Part shown: positions 1-11,753 of the stretch, one piece after another
Layout of the letters: each line of letters begins with the position of its first letter
How positions within the stretch are numbered: the stretch's first letter is position 1
Assembly (NCBI RefSeq): GCF_018139145.2
Contig: NC_059478.1
Span: forward strand, 24,831,001-24,895,000
Source of the DNA: Gymnogyps californianus
Taxonomy: Eukaryota; Chordata; Aves; Accipitriformes; Cathartidae
Length of the DNA stretch: 64,000 bases
Reading direction: 5' to 3'
Position numbers and translations under genes: made by a program
Notes under the pieces: model-generated
Seen by the model: only the letters and a program-made list of their open reading frames with translations
What the model was told of the DNA's origin: nothing
Database searches by the model: none

Positions 1-3000
1 TGGAACGGAGTCAGCTCAAAAAGTTAGTCTGCAGCTCCGGCATCCTCCTGAGAGTCCTGCACACACCCAGACATCCACTCCTCAGGATACAGAGAGTTGC
101 TGGACAAGGCACATGAAAATACGCTGGAGGGAAAATACCAGGGATGACCTCAAGATGGCCCAGTAGGTCTTTGCCAGCCAGGAGCTTCAGGAGGAAAGGG
201 ACTGAACCCATCCAGGAAAATGGCTCCCAACAGGCAACAAACATGCAAACAAAATAAAATGCTTTCAAGAAAGCTACCGACTTATACAAGGCTTGAATAG
301 AGCAAGTGAAAGGGGAAGGACGCTGCTCCCAGGCTGGCAGTATTTTTCAAGCGGAGCTCTCTAAGCAGAGAAGCCATGAGAGCATCACTCCCAGCCAAGC
401 CACTGGGAGGGCAGCACTGGTGCCAACACACAACTGCTTTGCTTCAGCTGGGAAGTAAGAAGAGCTGGGATCCAAAGGGAGACAGCTGACATTTTAACCC
501 CAGCATGAAACACTACAGCTGTCCAATGCTAGAAAAATTAAGCTTTTTTAAGTAATAAAGAAAATTCACACTTTGTGAAGCTAATCCTATTTTTCACACA
601 TGCCACAGACAACAAAATTCAGATGGCAAACAGCCCTCCAGTGGTTTATCCTCTACAGTCCCCAAGCCAACCAGCTTTTCAGTTCCCCAGGGCACAGGAT
701 AACCACGATGCTGAGTTGCTATTAGAGGGCGCTCTCATACAGACAGAGGCCAGGGTGTGCTTTTTACCAAATATCCATTATAGATCCATTGATTTTGAAA
801 TGGTTTTGCCTGAATTCACTACAACGCTGGACACAGAATTCACCTTAGCGATTCCTGCCGCAGAGGGAATTATGGTTCCTTACTGTATGAGCAGATGACA
901 CCGAGACCAACAGCTTGCATTCAGCTCTGTGTGACTGTTTCCAAACACAGCTTGAGTTCAGGTATCCAGGGATGGAAAATCCACCTTCTCCATTCATTAT
1001 CCCATCCCGACGGTTCAGTGCTGGAAATAAAATACTTGATGCAATGCCTGTCTCATTCCCCCCTACACTGTAAATTTATTCCAAGTTTCTCCACCATCTT
1101 TCACGCTGTTTCCAACTTCTTTGGTCCTAATTCCCAAGCAGCAGAGTCTATGCTCCCCAGAGTGCATCGGGCATCACAGCTCAATAAATCTGTGGCCACT
1201 ACAGCCCTGACTATGACAAATGTCTTTGCTATGACGTGCCAGACAAGTAGCAGACCTGAAGGTGATAGTCCATTGCATGATGATCCCTATGCAAAGATTT
1301 CATGTCCAAAGCCTAACCAAAAGGCATTCCCAGAGTCACACATCTGAGACAACATAACTTGCAGAAGCTCATGCAACCAATGGATTTCAAACAAAGGCAA
1401 TAACAGGAGACAGCCAGGGGAACCGCTGCAGAAGGGTAACAAAAGTCAAGTGTTCTATAGTCATTTTAAATAAGAGTGTATAGAGGGGGAATCTTAAAAT
1501 CCAAAATTTATTTTGCATAAGTGATATAATTTCCTTTAAAAACAAAAAGCTGGACTGCAGGGTCGCAGAAGTGAATGGGGTCAGTGCTACTCCCTGTAAG
1601 TGCTGGAGAAGAGCATGCTCACAAGGCTCCCTTGCTTAGCTCCGGCAAAGCACTTTAGGATGTAATTACATGAACGACTCCATCAGCAAAGCTGACTCGA
1701 AAGGTTCCTGACCCTGGATATTCAGTCCCATCCCTGCACTGTAGTTCACACCACCCTCTTCCTTCAGCCAATGTAACCATGTGAAGAGATACACCATAGG
1801 CTTGGTCAGCAAAATGATCCCCACTAAAAGCAACAACAAGCAGCTAATCCAAAGATCTTAGCTGGAAAGGAATTGTTTTATTATTTTTAAACACAGATTA
1901 CTATGTTACCTTTCAGTTACCAGCTCTTTCTTGTTACTCTCAAAGCCACCCTCTGAACATACCTCCTGCCCTGCTGCCACCCAACCAGCCTGCTCTACGC
2001 CTTCTCCTGCCTTTCCCGACTTCCCTACGGCTACCCAAGCAGTCCCACTCACTCCATTCAGTGGCTGTCTGCAATTTCACCCCCAGGCAGAGGCTACCAA
2101 CCCCCTCCCGGTCCTGTGATAAAGAACAGCATGCACAAGGGACACTAACACTATCAATCCTTCTTCATTCATGACCTAAGGCTGATCTCAAATCAAGCCT
2201 CCAGGACAGAAGGCTAGAAAGACCAACCCATTGCCACACTCGAGCTGGTCTGAGAAGGCAAGCATCCTCCCAGCCTGTGTAACTTGCAAAGAAAGAATTA
2301 AAACAGTAAGATAAAATTAAGCAATGATATAATTTACTGCTCAGAATTTACTAATATGCAACCTAGGAAGAGCACCAAGGGCTATAAACATTTCAAGACA
2401 CTTCACTGTGTTTTATCACTATATTAGAGAGTACTTGCCTTTTAACACTTATTTAAGAAAATAAAAAACTTCTGAGCAGTAGTTTCCTGTAAAGGCATAA
2501 ATTAGCATGTTCTGATCAGCCACAGTAAGTGCAGTACAAGCATCTTCATGTCAGAGGTATACAGACCAAAGCCTACATGCATTTTTACCTATGTTCAATG
2601 CACTTGCAGAATGATCCAAAACTGGAAGGAGAAGGATTAACTGATGCTCTTGACATTAAGGCACAGGTCTGAGATTCAGCACATGTGGCTTCAGCTCCTT
2701 CCTCTGCCTCTGCTTGCCTGCACAACCACAGGCTTATCACTTAACCTCCTGGTACCTCAGCTCTGTAGCTATGAACACACAGTAAAAATGCTTCTTCGGT
2801 TGCCAAGATTAATTCACATTGTGCTTAAGAGCAGGCAAACCGGTTCCATACATGGAGGGAGGCAATTTGACATTTCAGAGATAAACCACACTAAAGAGCT
2901 TACATTACAAGGGCTCAACCCTGGCAGACACCGGGTACCCTCTTTTCCACTAAAACCATCTCCTGCAGTCAGCAGCTCCCTCAGCCCTTCAGAGGCAGGT

Positions 3001-6000
3001 TACCCTCACCACCCAATGCCACATCAATGCAATTTGCTTAATGACTAGTGGCAGTTCCATCCTAGGTGCAGGATAAGGTCCAAGCACTAAAGCAGACTAT
3101 GCCAGGTATCTGAATCCATCCCTGGAGCTGTTAAACTTGGAGGATAGCTCCTTGCAACAGGCTAAAGGAATCCTCCTGCTGAGCACTCGGAGGCCTGAGG
3201 ACCGTGTGCCTAACGAGGCTGTATCCGCACTCATATTTTAGCTTGGCAGGTCTGGTGCTCCTTTCATGTTTTGCTTCAGGTAGCTCTCTTTAATTAATAA
3301 GATTTCTGTGTCGACACAGGGAACTTTCCACCCAGAATGAATGGCCCTTTCTCATTAGAACCACGACTTGTCATGATGTATTCAAGAGCAGGAGTGTGAT
3401 TCATTCCCTTGTCTGGGAACGAGGGGTGTTGCTGGGGGGTGGGGGGGAGACGAGTCTCTGTAATGAGTGACTGATATTTGCTGAAGTTGATATGCGACTC
3501 TGTCGGCTTGAACTGCCTTGTCAGGACAAGCCTTCAGAAAGGTGATATTCCTACTCAAGAGGTTTTCCTCATTAAAGAAATTGCATCTTAACAAGAGGGA
3601 AGGGGAGGGGTGGCAGGAGAGCTGCTCTCTCCCCGACTCCAGCCTGGTTCACAGACACAGAGCGCTGAAAGCCAGTTGATCCAAGCGCAGCCAGTAGAGG
3701 ATCAGTGCTCCATTTCTGAGCCCTCTCGTGCAGTGGGCTCTCTCCAGCAGTGACCAAATCCCTCCAACAGGGACTCTCCTTCTGATGGTGCACCACACCC
3801 ACAACAAAGCCTTTGGTGGCATGGCCAAGGACCTCGACTCATGCTGAACCTCCATGAGCCCTTCCTAGATGCTTGGTGTCCTCTTTTGGGCACCCAGCTC
3901 CTTGTGACTAGTGCTCCCTGTTGTCACAGTGAAGTCAGACAAACAGCTCTGCGGTCTTCCAAGAAAGCTCCAACGTTCAAGAGAAATCAAGTCTGTAGCC
4001 ACACAGTGCCTCATTCCCTGAAGATCCCCAAGTCAAGCAGAGGCTTCACAGGTCCTTTAGCAGCTGAGTTTCCATCTTGAATCCTGCAGACTCAGATACT
4101 GCTAGACACCATCAGCAGAGAGCAGGACCTTGACGATCGTTATTCCTCTAGTGCTTTTCTTTGAGCTACGAGTGCTACACATATTGCAACTCTGGGCTTT
4201 GACAGAGCTATTTCCCCACCTTGTCCCCACATCCACCATTGACAGGCTTGTAGATTCCTCCTCTTTGTTCCAGCCACTTCCTCCCATCCAGCTTGCTCAC
4301 CCCACTGTGCCTCCCAGTGCCCTGGCACCTACCAGTGGCACCTACTGGAAGCACTCACAGTAGACAGGCCTGTCCAGAAGATAGCATGCCTCAGCTCTTC
4401 AACAGCACATGCAGACAGAAGCCAAACTAAATGCCCAGGTCATTGCTGGAGAAGCCAGGAACAACGCTGCATGGTTTCCCACCAATAGCCGAGCTAAGGA
4501 CAATGGAGGACAGGAACTCCAAACCACACGAGACACTGGGTAAGAGGACTGCAGCTTGCTTCACAGGCAGCTGTGCAAGCAGCTGTCATTACTAAGGAAG
4601 CTGAGAAAAGGAGCAGCAGAGTTAGGAACAGACCTGCCCCAAGTTGCTGCTCCCTAAGCCAGGAAGTGCTGCACTCACCTCATTGTCCTGAATTCCTCTG
4701 GAACTCAGTGGGGTTTCTACCACGCAATGCTTCCATCAACACACTCCTCCGAATATGGACAAGCAGCACCATCTCGCCTCCCACTGCCCCAGTGCCTTCT
4801 GTGCCCAGCGTGTGGTCTCGACACGGTAGCAAAGGGCACCAGCTACACCGCAAATCTTGTAGGGAAGCACGGGGTGATTCCCTGGAATACCTCCTGAATG
4901 TTCCACATCTCTGAGGCTCTAGCTCCCTGTCTGAGCGGCCTTGTTTCAGCTCTCTGCCTTCCCTCTTTAAAAAGAGATGCTCAGTTCTGCTTTGCTAAAC
5001 CCTATTTGGCAATGTGTCTAAACACACGCAAACTTAATTAGTTCAGGAGGGAGACTCGGCATTTGTGGTGACGGATAAAAGTAATGGGAAATGAGACAAG
5101 TCAGAGCTGGCAGGGAGTCTTCACTCAAGCCTCATTCACTGGCACGGCGCTAATCAGATGTGACGCTACACGCTGCGGCACCCAATCGGCAACAGAGCGG
5201 TGCGATGTGCTACTCACCAAGCGGCTGCAGCCAGACTCCCGCTATCCATGTGGCTGGAAACACGAAATGTATTTTCTGCTTTGCCCTGGAGACGCTTCAG
5301 GATTGAATTCTGAAGTTAATGGTTTAAAAAAATTTTTTAAAAGAAGAGGGAGAAATGAACCACTCGCTGCAACCTCATGGCCAGGAGTGGAGTCTTCTTT
5401 TCCAGACGACTAGTGAGGCACAATCCATGCGAGAGACCACTGCAAATGGTGAACTGAGTATCTCTGCTCCAGAACTGCATGTCCTGCTGAGCCAGCTCAC
5501 TCCACAACCCCTACAGCTCACCAGAAATGGGGCTCATCTTTACCTCTATTTGCCCACTGCAGAGCTCTGAAGCAAAAAAAAAAAAACCAAACCCAAAAAC
5601 CAACATCCAGAAGGTTGCCCACTCCATACAGACACCAAGTTAGGATGTCGTTATCTGGGAACCTTGCTATCCCACCATGAAAGCGATGGAAAGATGGGCT
5701 TTGAGCAAAGAGAACTCTGTTCCTCACAACCATCAACGGAAGTGGTAAACTGGACTCTCAGAACAGCAATACAGGAGTAAAGAACTGAGAAAAGAGAACA
5801 GATGAGAAACAGAAGTTTAGCACATCCCTGCAGCTGTCTTTGTGCTGGTCTCTAATAAAAGTTTAAACATGATATATAAAGAAAAATGAGCCTCACTCTT
5901 AATTTAAACCAGTAACACAGGAATTGGCAATATATACCAGCTCTGGACACGGCCCCAGCAGAGACCCAGATTTTGACTCAAAAGCTCGCATACCACACTC

Positions 6001-7075
6001 CTGTCTGGAGCATGGCAAATTTCTCATCTCCACTAGTGCTTGTGCTGCTGCTTCAGTCCTCATATCTCATGTCTCACTAATCACACCAAGAAGAGGGAAG
6101 GAGCTGCCACTCTACAAAGACCACTCTGCAGGGAAGAACTGGTGCTGATTGCTCCCAGACTGTGTGCAGTTTATTTAGGCTTCTGACTTGGGGAAACCCA
6201 CGTCACAGTGAAAACCAAGTAACACTACTAACGAGTTGTGGATGTCAGTTTAGCATTGGATGTGTCAAGCCCATGCTTTACCGGTGTGATAACAACAGCA
6301 GTCTTTATCCAGCACTCTGAGGAAATGAAAAGCTGAAGCGAGATTATAGGAATCCAAGTGAATTCAGCACAGTATGACACTGATCTGCAAACACCTTACA
6401 GATTAGACTCATCTAATTCTTAGACATTTAACTCCGTTTTTTTAAATAACATTTTTAGGTTGGTGGTCTAGCTATTTTCATAACAAAACACGCACATACA
6501 CTGACACTTGCAGATCTCGGTGCAGGTCCCCACCTGGTACTCTCCAGATACAGTCGCCCACCTGATGAAGATGACCTTAACAATAAGAACACCGATGAAG
6601 CATGCCAGACTTGGCTTGTACTCTCTTTCCAAAGACTACTCTGTGATTCACATCCTGTTAGTGTGCCAAGATGACAGAGAGAAAGCCTTGCATGCGGAAG
6701 TCAGGTAAGGACCATTGCTTGATTTGGGTGTACAGAAACAGAGTTCCACGTATGCGCTCAGAAATATCCATCCCTTTGGAAAGTACATTGGATAAAACGG
6801 AAAACATCACAAAGCTCCAGTTTAAACCTTTCTTGGGGTTCTGAAAGGATTCATTCGCTATAGGGAATATCCTAGGCAGTGATCTTGCACTATGCCCAGC
6901 ACCCACCTGTCTCCTTAAACAACCCTCCACTCCCAATTATGCATGGCAAACAACAATTTCCCTAAGAAACAAAGACTAGGGACAGTCAGAGGCTTGTAAG
7001 GACAAAGACGTATGCACTACAGGCAAGCATGGAGCAATAAAGCCCAGAAAAATCTCCCTCCCCTTCCATACTCAC
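1..7075 (-). other. ERI3 intron 5, 5' part (cut by the left edge)
   Basis: This is intronic sequence downstream of exon 5. No coding exon was recognised on either strand. I see one MIR-like SINE fragment (about 2650-2800), short A and T runs, and an A7T6 palindrome near 5326. Open frames up to 150 codons (for example 895-1347) show no protein-like conservation or codon pattern and are treated as chance. Confidence 0.8.
2650..2805 (+). repeat. MIR-like (CORE-SINE) fragment
   Basis: The stretch around 2660-2800 reads like a decayed MIR element on the plus strand. It has a tRNA-derived 'gtctgagattcag' part, then 'cttatcacttaacctcctgg' and 'tacctcagctctgtagct', which parallel the MIR core (gtcacttaacctctctgtgcctcagtttc...). 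Divergence is high and the borders are approximate. The call rests on remembered consensus, not on an alignment. Confidence 0.5.
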
Positions 7076-7167
7076 ATCACTTTCAAATCCCAGTCTCCAC
7101 AGGTCACAAAAATCGACTTGACGCTGGGATCTAAGAGGCCTTCCTTCGCCATCCACTCGTCAACCCT
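7076..7167 (-). CDS. ERI3: ERI3 exon 5: exonuclease motif II
   Basis: This is a 92-bp exon, 30 codons plus two bases, encoding RVDEWMAKEGLLDPSVKSIF and then VTCGDWDLKV(M). The acceptor is CTTCCTTTCAG before 7167. The donor is GTGAGT at 7075-7070, so the last Met codon is split AT|G and the next exon must start with G, in frame for LPGQCQYLG of known ERI3. The Asp in GDWD is the predicted third acidic ligand of the active site. The only visible change from human in my recollection is Ser for Asn in LDPxVKS. No exon encoding the following residues could be found between 1 and 7075. Confidence 0.95.
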
Positions 7168-9413
7168 CTGAAAGGAAGGCAAGAAAAGGGGATGAGTTTT
7201 GCAGAGACAGGCCGAGCCACAACAGTTAAACTCAGATAAGCTGCTTGCAATCAAGAGAGAAGAAAATTGTGATCTTATCCACCCTCTCCCTCTCTCTCTT
7301 CTCTCTTTGCTTGCCGTCTCAACAACAGCACGTTTGGACCTTTGAAGATTTCTGATAGGAGACATCAGGCAACCAGTGCAGAGATGATCTTATCAGACAC
7401 CGCAGCAGCTCTGCTCGTGGGGATGGAAGTTGTGCAGTGTTAACAGGACAATACAACTGTGCTGTTACCTGGCATTCCTCCTCCACTTTTCCTTTCCCTG
7501 TACAAAATGGGCTCCTAGTGAGCGTAACTTTTGTCCCCTCCAGTGAGGAGAAAACACAGGCATCCTGGGACGGCATCCCTCACCTACAGTATTTCTCACA
7601 TGCTCCAATTCATACAGCTCCAAGGGGATATGGGAAAGGGAGAGAAACGGAAGGGCTGGGCACACACAGGCACTCTGCAGCAGTAACAAGCAAAGCCACG
7701 CGTCCCCTTCCTCTCCAGGCTGGGTCTCTCTTTCCTCCTTACAGTTCTGAGGAGGTGCTTGTTCAGGGCACAGTGTGGATTTAAAGTGAATCCAGTATTC
7801 CTGATCAACTTCCCATAAGGACGGATGTTCTGGATCCACTTCAGAAATGGGCCACGTTAATGTGGAGGATGCAAATCCACCACGGGGATTAACCAGGAGG
7901 AACTAACCTCGACTAAAACCCCTGCACAGACACTTATTCCAGCTAGAACTAGCAAATGACGTGTGCAAAATCTTCCGGTGGCAGGTGACAGACAATCAGC
8001 TGCTATTATGCAGCCTCACTAGCAGCATTTCCAGTGCTTCAGCAAGAGAAATCCCTCCTCTTTTCCCTCTCTTGACACCTTCCGCTCCTGAATAAACTAG
8101 CATGCTCCAGAAGCTGCCTGACCTGAATCTCATTTTAACCTAGAAACATGCTGCTGTATGAACACCTTTTCAGTCCAAATAAAAAAAAATCTACAGAAAT
8201 GTTTCCACGCTCTAAGAAGCTCCCGAAGAAACAGAATGAATCATTTTCTGTAATACTCCAGCAGCGATGTACATTCACCCATCCAGGCAAAGAGGGCTCT
8301 TTCTCCTGGGGAAGCAGGCACAGGCATCCGTATGCTTACAGACATGCACCGCTGCTAGGTGCTCTCTGGAGAGCACCAGGGAGAGTTGGGGGTTTGCATG
8401 GATGCAAGATGTCACCTTCGCAGAGCACCGTCTTCGGCCCCGTGTCACTGCTGCAGCCTTTCCTGCAGAGGACAGCGTTTCCTTCTGCGACTTACTGTAC
8501 AACAGCCCTCTGGAGTAAAGCTCTCCCCAAAGCAGCATCCAGCCTCTCAGCCACACTTTCGCCTCCCTTGGGCTGCCGGGACCTTCCAGCCAGCCCCGCA
8601 CAAGGCTCCCCGGAGCGAGGGACAGCAGCGGTAACCTTTCTACACTCCCTGATGTGAGTGCCCATGAAGTGCTGTCTCCATGGAGGATTTTAAAGCCTTT
8701 AATTTGATTTCCTCAGATAAGCAATTGTTGCAATTATTCTGATTAGGAACAATTAGGTAACACAGCAGTGGAAATCCTGACAGAGACAATGCATCGAACA
8801 CCAACCTGCAGCCCAAGCGGGCTCTGCTTGAGGAGGTTTCCTTCACTATTTGACTACCAACAAAAGCTATTGATGGAAAAATACTTCCAAGCTAATTAAG
8901 CCCTAAATGCTGTAGGAATTCAACATTAAACAGATGGCATTATTAGGGCTATATCTGCATTCGCACATCTTCCAGATTAGATTTTAGAGGCATTTTCTTT
9001 CTATACTACATGTATTATTGAGCATTTAAATAGGTAGAAAAAATTAATTTAATAAAGTGCTGAGGGAGGGGAAAGAAAATGAAGGCAGAAGCTCCCAGAG
9101 CAGTGGTCTCGAGCAATGTCTTGCTGCTTTAAAACTGGCTCAAGCAAGAATCGCCTCTTCTCCTATCTACTGGCAGGAGTTTGGATATCTTGTCAGCACC
9201 CTTGACATGAACAGCTGGAGATGACAGATCAATGGTTCAATACTCTCAGCAGCGTGTCACCAACGTGACAGCAAATGTTATTCTAATGAAGCTGTAATCA
9301 TAGTCAAATTACGCGGTTCGATTCTCAGCAAGGGGAGGGTGCAGTGAAAGAGATGAAGAGGGGACGACAGGACCAGAGGTCAGAGCTCGGGAACTAAAGG
9401 TTACTTTGCTTAC
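7168..9413 (-). other. ERI3 intron 4
   Basis: This is a complete intron of about 2.2 kb between exons 4 and 5, with GT at its 5' end (9413-9412) and AG at its 3' end (7169-7168) on the minus strand. The part near 8150-8650 is somewhat GC-richer and gives overlapping open frames on both strands, but I recognise nothing in them. No repeat family was identified. Confidence 0.85.
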
Positions 9414-9473
9414 CTCAAGCACTTGCTGGAGGCTCGGCTGCCCATCCACCATGCCTTGAATAATCCCAGTCAG
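9414..9473 (-). CDS. ERI3: ERI3 exon 4: short exonuclease exon
   Basis: This is a 60-bp exon, 20 codons, phase 0 at both ends, encoding LTGIIQGMVDGQPSLQQVLE. It continues FCTE of exon 3; LTGI is the conserved helix start found across ERI1-family nucleases. The acceptor is excellent (TCTCATTTCAG before 9473) and the donor is GAG followed by GTAAGC at 9413. One difference from the human protein as I remember it is Gly for Ala in IIQxMVDG. The exon is short, so gene finders that work from long open frames miss it. Confidence 0.94.
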
Positions 9474-11260
9474 CTGAAATGAGAGACAAACAGAAAACAG
9501 GCATCAGAGCAGCACTCAAAAGATCATTAGAGAGGTCTCCTCTCCTGTCCATCTCACTGCAACCAAAACACACTCCTGTGACCCACATGGACATTGCTGA
9601 GGAGCCAGCCACAGCAGAGTGACCCTGGCAGCTCCCCAGCCACAGGCAAGGGCACAGCTTCATCTCAAACACAGAAATGTAGGGGGGCTCCTACCCACAC
9701 CCTGAAACAGCAAACTCTCAGCAGGGAAACCGCTGCCCTCTGCTTCATGTACTGGCACGATGCCCAAAATCCTGCCCTTTTTCAACATGCATTTCACCAG
9801 TTTTGATGTTGCCTTGACTTACACAGGCAGCAGTAACTACTGGGGTCTCTGGTCATCCCCCTGCTGTCGCAGTGACACCAAAATTGTACAGTGTTAGATG
9901 AACAGAATAGACCACTATTGGTAAATGAGACCCAGAGTGGATACAGTCATCCTTCCCTGCACTGGGCAGCCAGCACGCGTGCTTTCCCATAGTCCATCAC
10001 AGCATCCCTCTGCATTTCGAAATTGTATTTAAAACAACCAAATGAAATCTGAAGAAAACCACTTTCTTCCCAAACGCTGGTCTACTCTTTTTCAGGAGGT
10101 TCCTTAGGAACAGGTCCTGCCAACAGATAGTCCTACTGACTACCTGGACTGCTGGGCTGTTTAAAGCTAGACACATGCATAAAAAGATGCAGTCTCATGG
10201 GCCTCTGCCTGTGTCTGCCCAGGATAGCTTGAGGCACATGGAAAACAGATAATTTTTCTGTCTGCCTTCCAACTGACAAAACTGTCTTTTAACATATTGA
10301 ATATCGGAGGTCAGTAGCTTGCCATCAATGCACCCAAGTAATTAAAAAAATCATTATTAAAACAAGTGCACACTACAGGATTTCACTTCATATGGCACTT
10401 TCCTGAAGCTACACATCTCACAGGTTTTCATAAAATAAAGGTCAAACACAGCCTAGGAGCATGCCCTGCTGTCTGCACACGCATCCAAGCCGCCAGAAGC
10501 CATAGCATCCAGTCGAGAGGTGCTGACAGCCCCCTCCACCACCCAGGAGTAACTCTTCCACGCAGACCAGCTCAACCTACTTGTAAAACATAAGCCCTCT
10601 CACAAACCACAGGGCTCTGCTTTATTAAATGTGTGGCAACTGAAAGAAGCTCAATGGTTTCTACCTCTCTGTTTCTTTGGCTGCTTGGCTTACAGCACTG
10701 AACTCAGAGGAAGGGGAAAAAAAGAGATTAAACTCCAATTAAACTGTAATTACATTTAATGAATACCAAATACCTGACTCACTGAATAAGCTGTAAGTGG
10801 AAAGATTATTTTCTCATAGTGACTTCCATGGAATGGTAATATATACCTTTTAGGGAAAGTATTTTAATTTTAAGAATGCAGAGCTCCTCTAGGTGGGTTT
10901 CTCAAGTTCATCAAGCCATTATGAGGTGGAATTTTAAGGAAGTGGAGGGACACAGACACTCTTTTATATTCCAGAAACTGTTTTTATATTAATCTCTATT
11001 TTAGTTGGGGAACAGCTGCTACCTACAGACTTCCCATACTCTGAGAGGCAAACAGATTTGAAAGATTAATGCACGGCTCTTTAGAGCAGTTTTCAAAGCT
11101 CACTGGCTTGCTTTTTGCTTTTCTTGCCTGTCTCTCTCTCCATACATTTGCCTGGCAGAGGTGGACAGCTCATCTACTGCAAAGCACTGGCTCTGCCTCT
11201 CAGAGGGCAGCTCAAATCAAACCTCTGGAAGTGGCTGAAAGATGAGCTTTTGGGAAAGGA

Positions 11261-11753
11261 TCATAGCATCATAGAATAGTTTGGGTTGGGAGGGATCTTG
11301 AAAGGTCATCCAGTACAATTCCCCCTGCAATGAGCAGGGTCATCTTCAACTAGATCAGGTTGCTCAGAGCCCCGTCCAACCTGACCTTGAATATTTCCAG
11401 AGATGGGGCATGTACCACCTCTCTGGGCAACCCATTCCAGTGTTTCACCACCCTCATCGTAAAAAATTTCTTCATTATATTTAGTCTGAATCTACCCTCT
11501 TTTAGTTTGAAACCACTACCCCTTGTCGTGTCGCAACAGGCCCTACTAAAAAGTCTGTCCCTATCTTTCTTTAAGCCCCCTTTAAGTATTTAAAGGCCGC
11601 AATAAGGTCTCCCTGGAGCCTTCTCTTCTCCAGGCTGAACAACCCCAACTCTCTCAGCCTTTCCTCATAGGAGAGGTGTTCCATCCCTCTGATCATTTTT
11701 GTGGCCCTCCTCTGGACCTGCTCCAACACATCCATGTCTTTCCTGTACTAAGG
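11261..11753 (-). mobile_element. CR1 LINE, 5'-truncated 3' tail
   Basis: The minus strand carries the 3' end of a chicken-repeat-1 (CR1) non-LTR retrotransposon. The plus strand starts with the reverse complement of the CR1 terminus (TCATAGCATCATAGAATAG, the ATTCTATGAT repeat). It continues through the well-known 'gggttgggagggatcttgaa', 'cagagccccgtccaacctga', 'cctctctgggcaacccattc' and 'ggagccttctcttctccagg' blocks, and stops near 'tgtctttcctgtactaagg'. About 490 bp are kept and the reverse transcriptase part is missing, the usual result of 5' truncation. It is only modestly diverged and lacks internal indels of note, so it is a bird-age insertion, much younger than the other CR1 pieces here. 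Confidence 0.95.

Noticed and set aside
1..7075. Search for the remaining ERI3 exons (LPGQCQYLG... to the C-terminus)
   Set aside because: No minus-strand frame with the expected residues and splice sites was found, so these exons are taken to lie outside the window.
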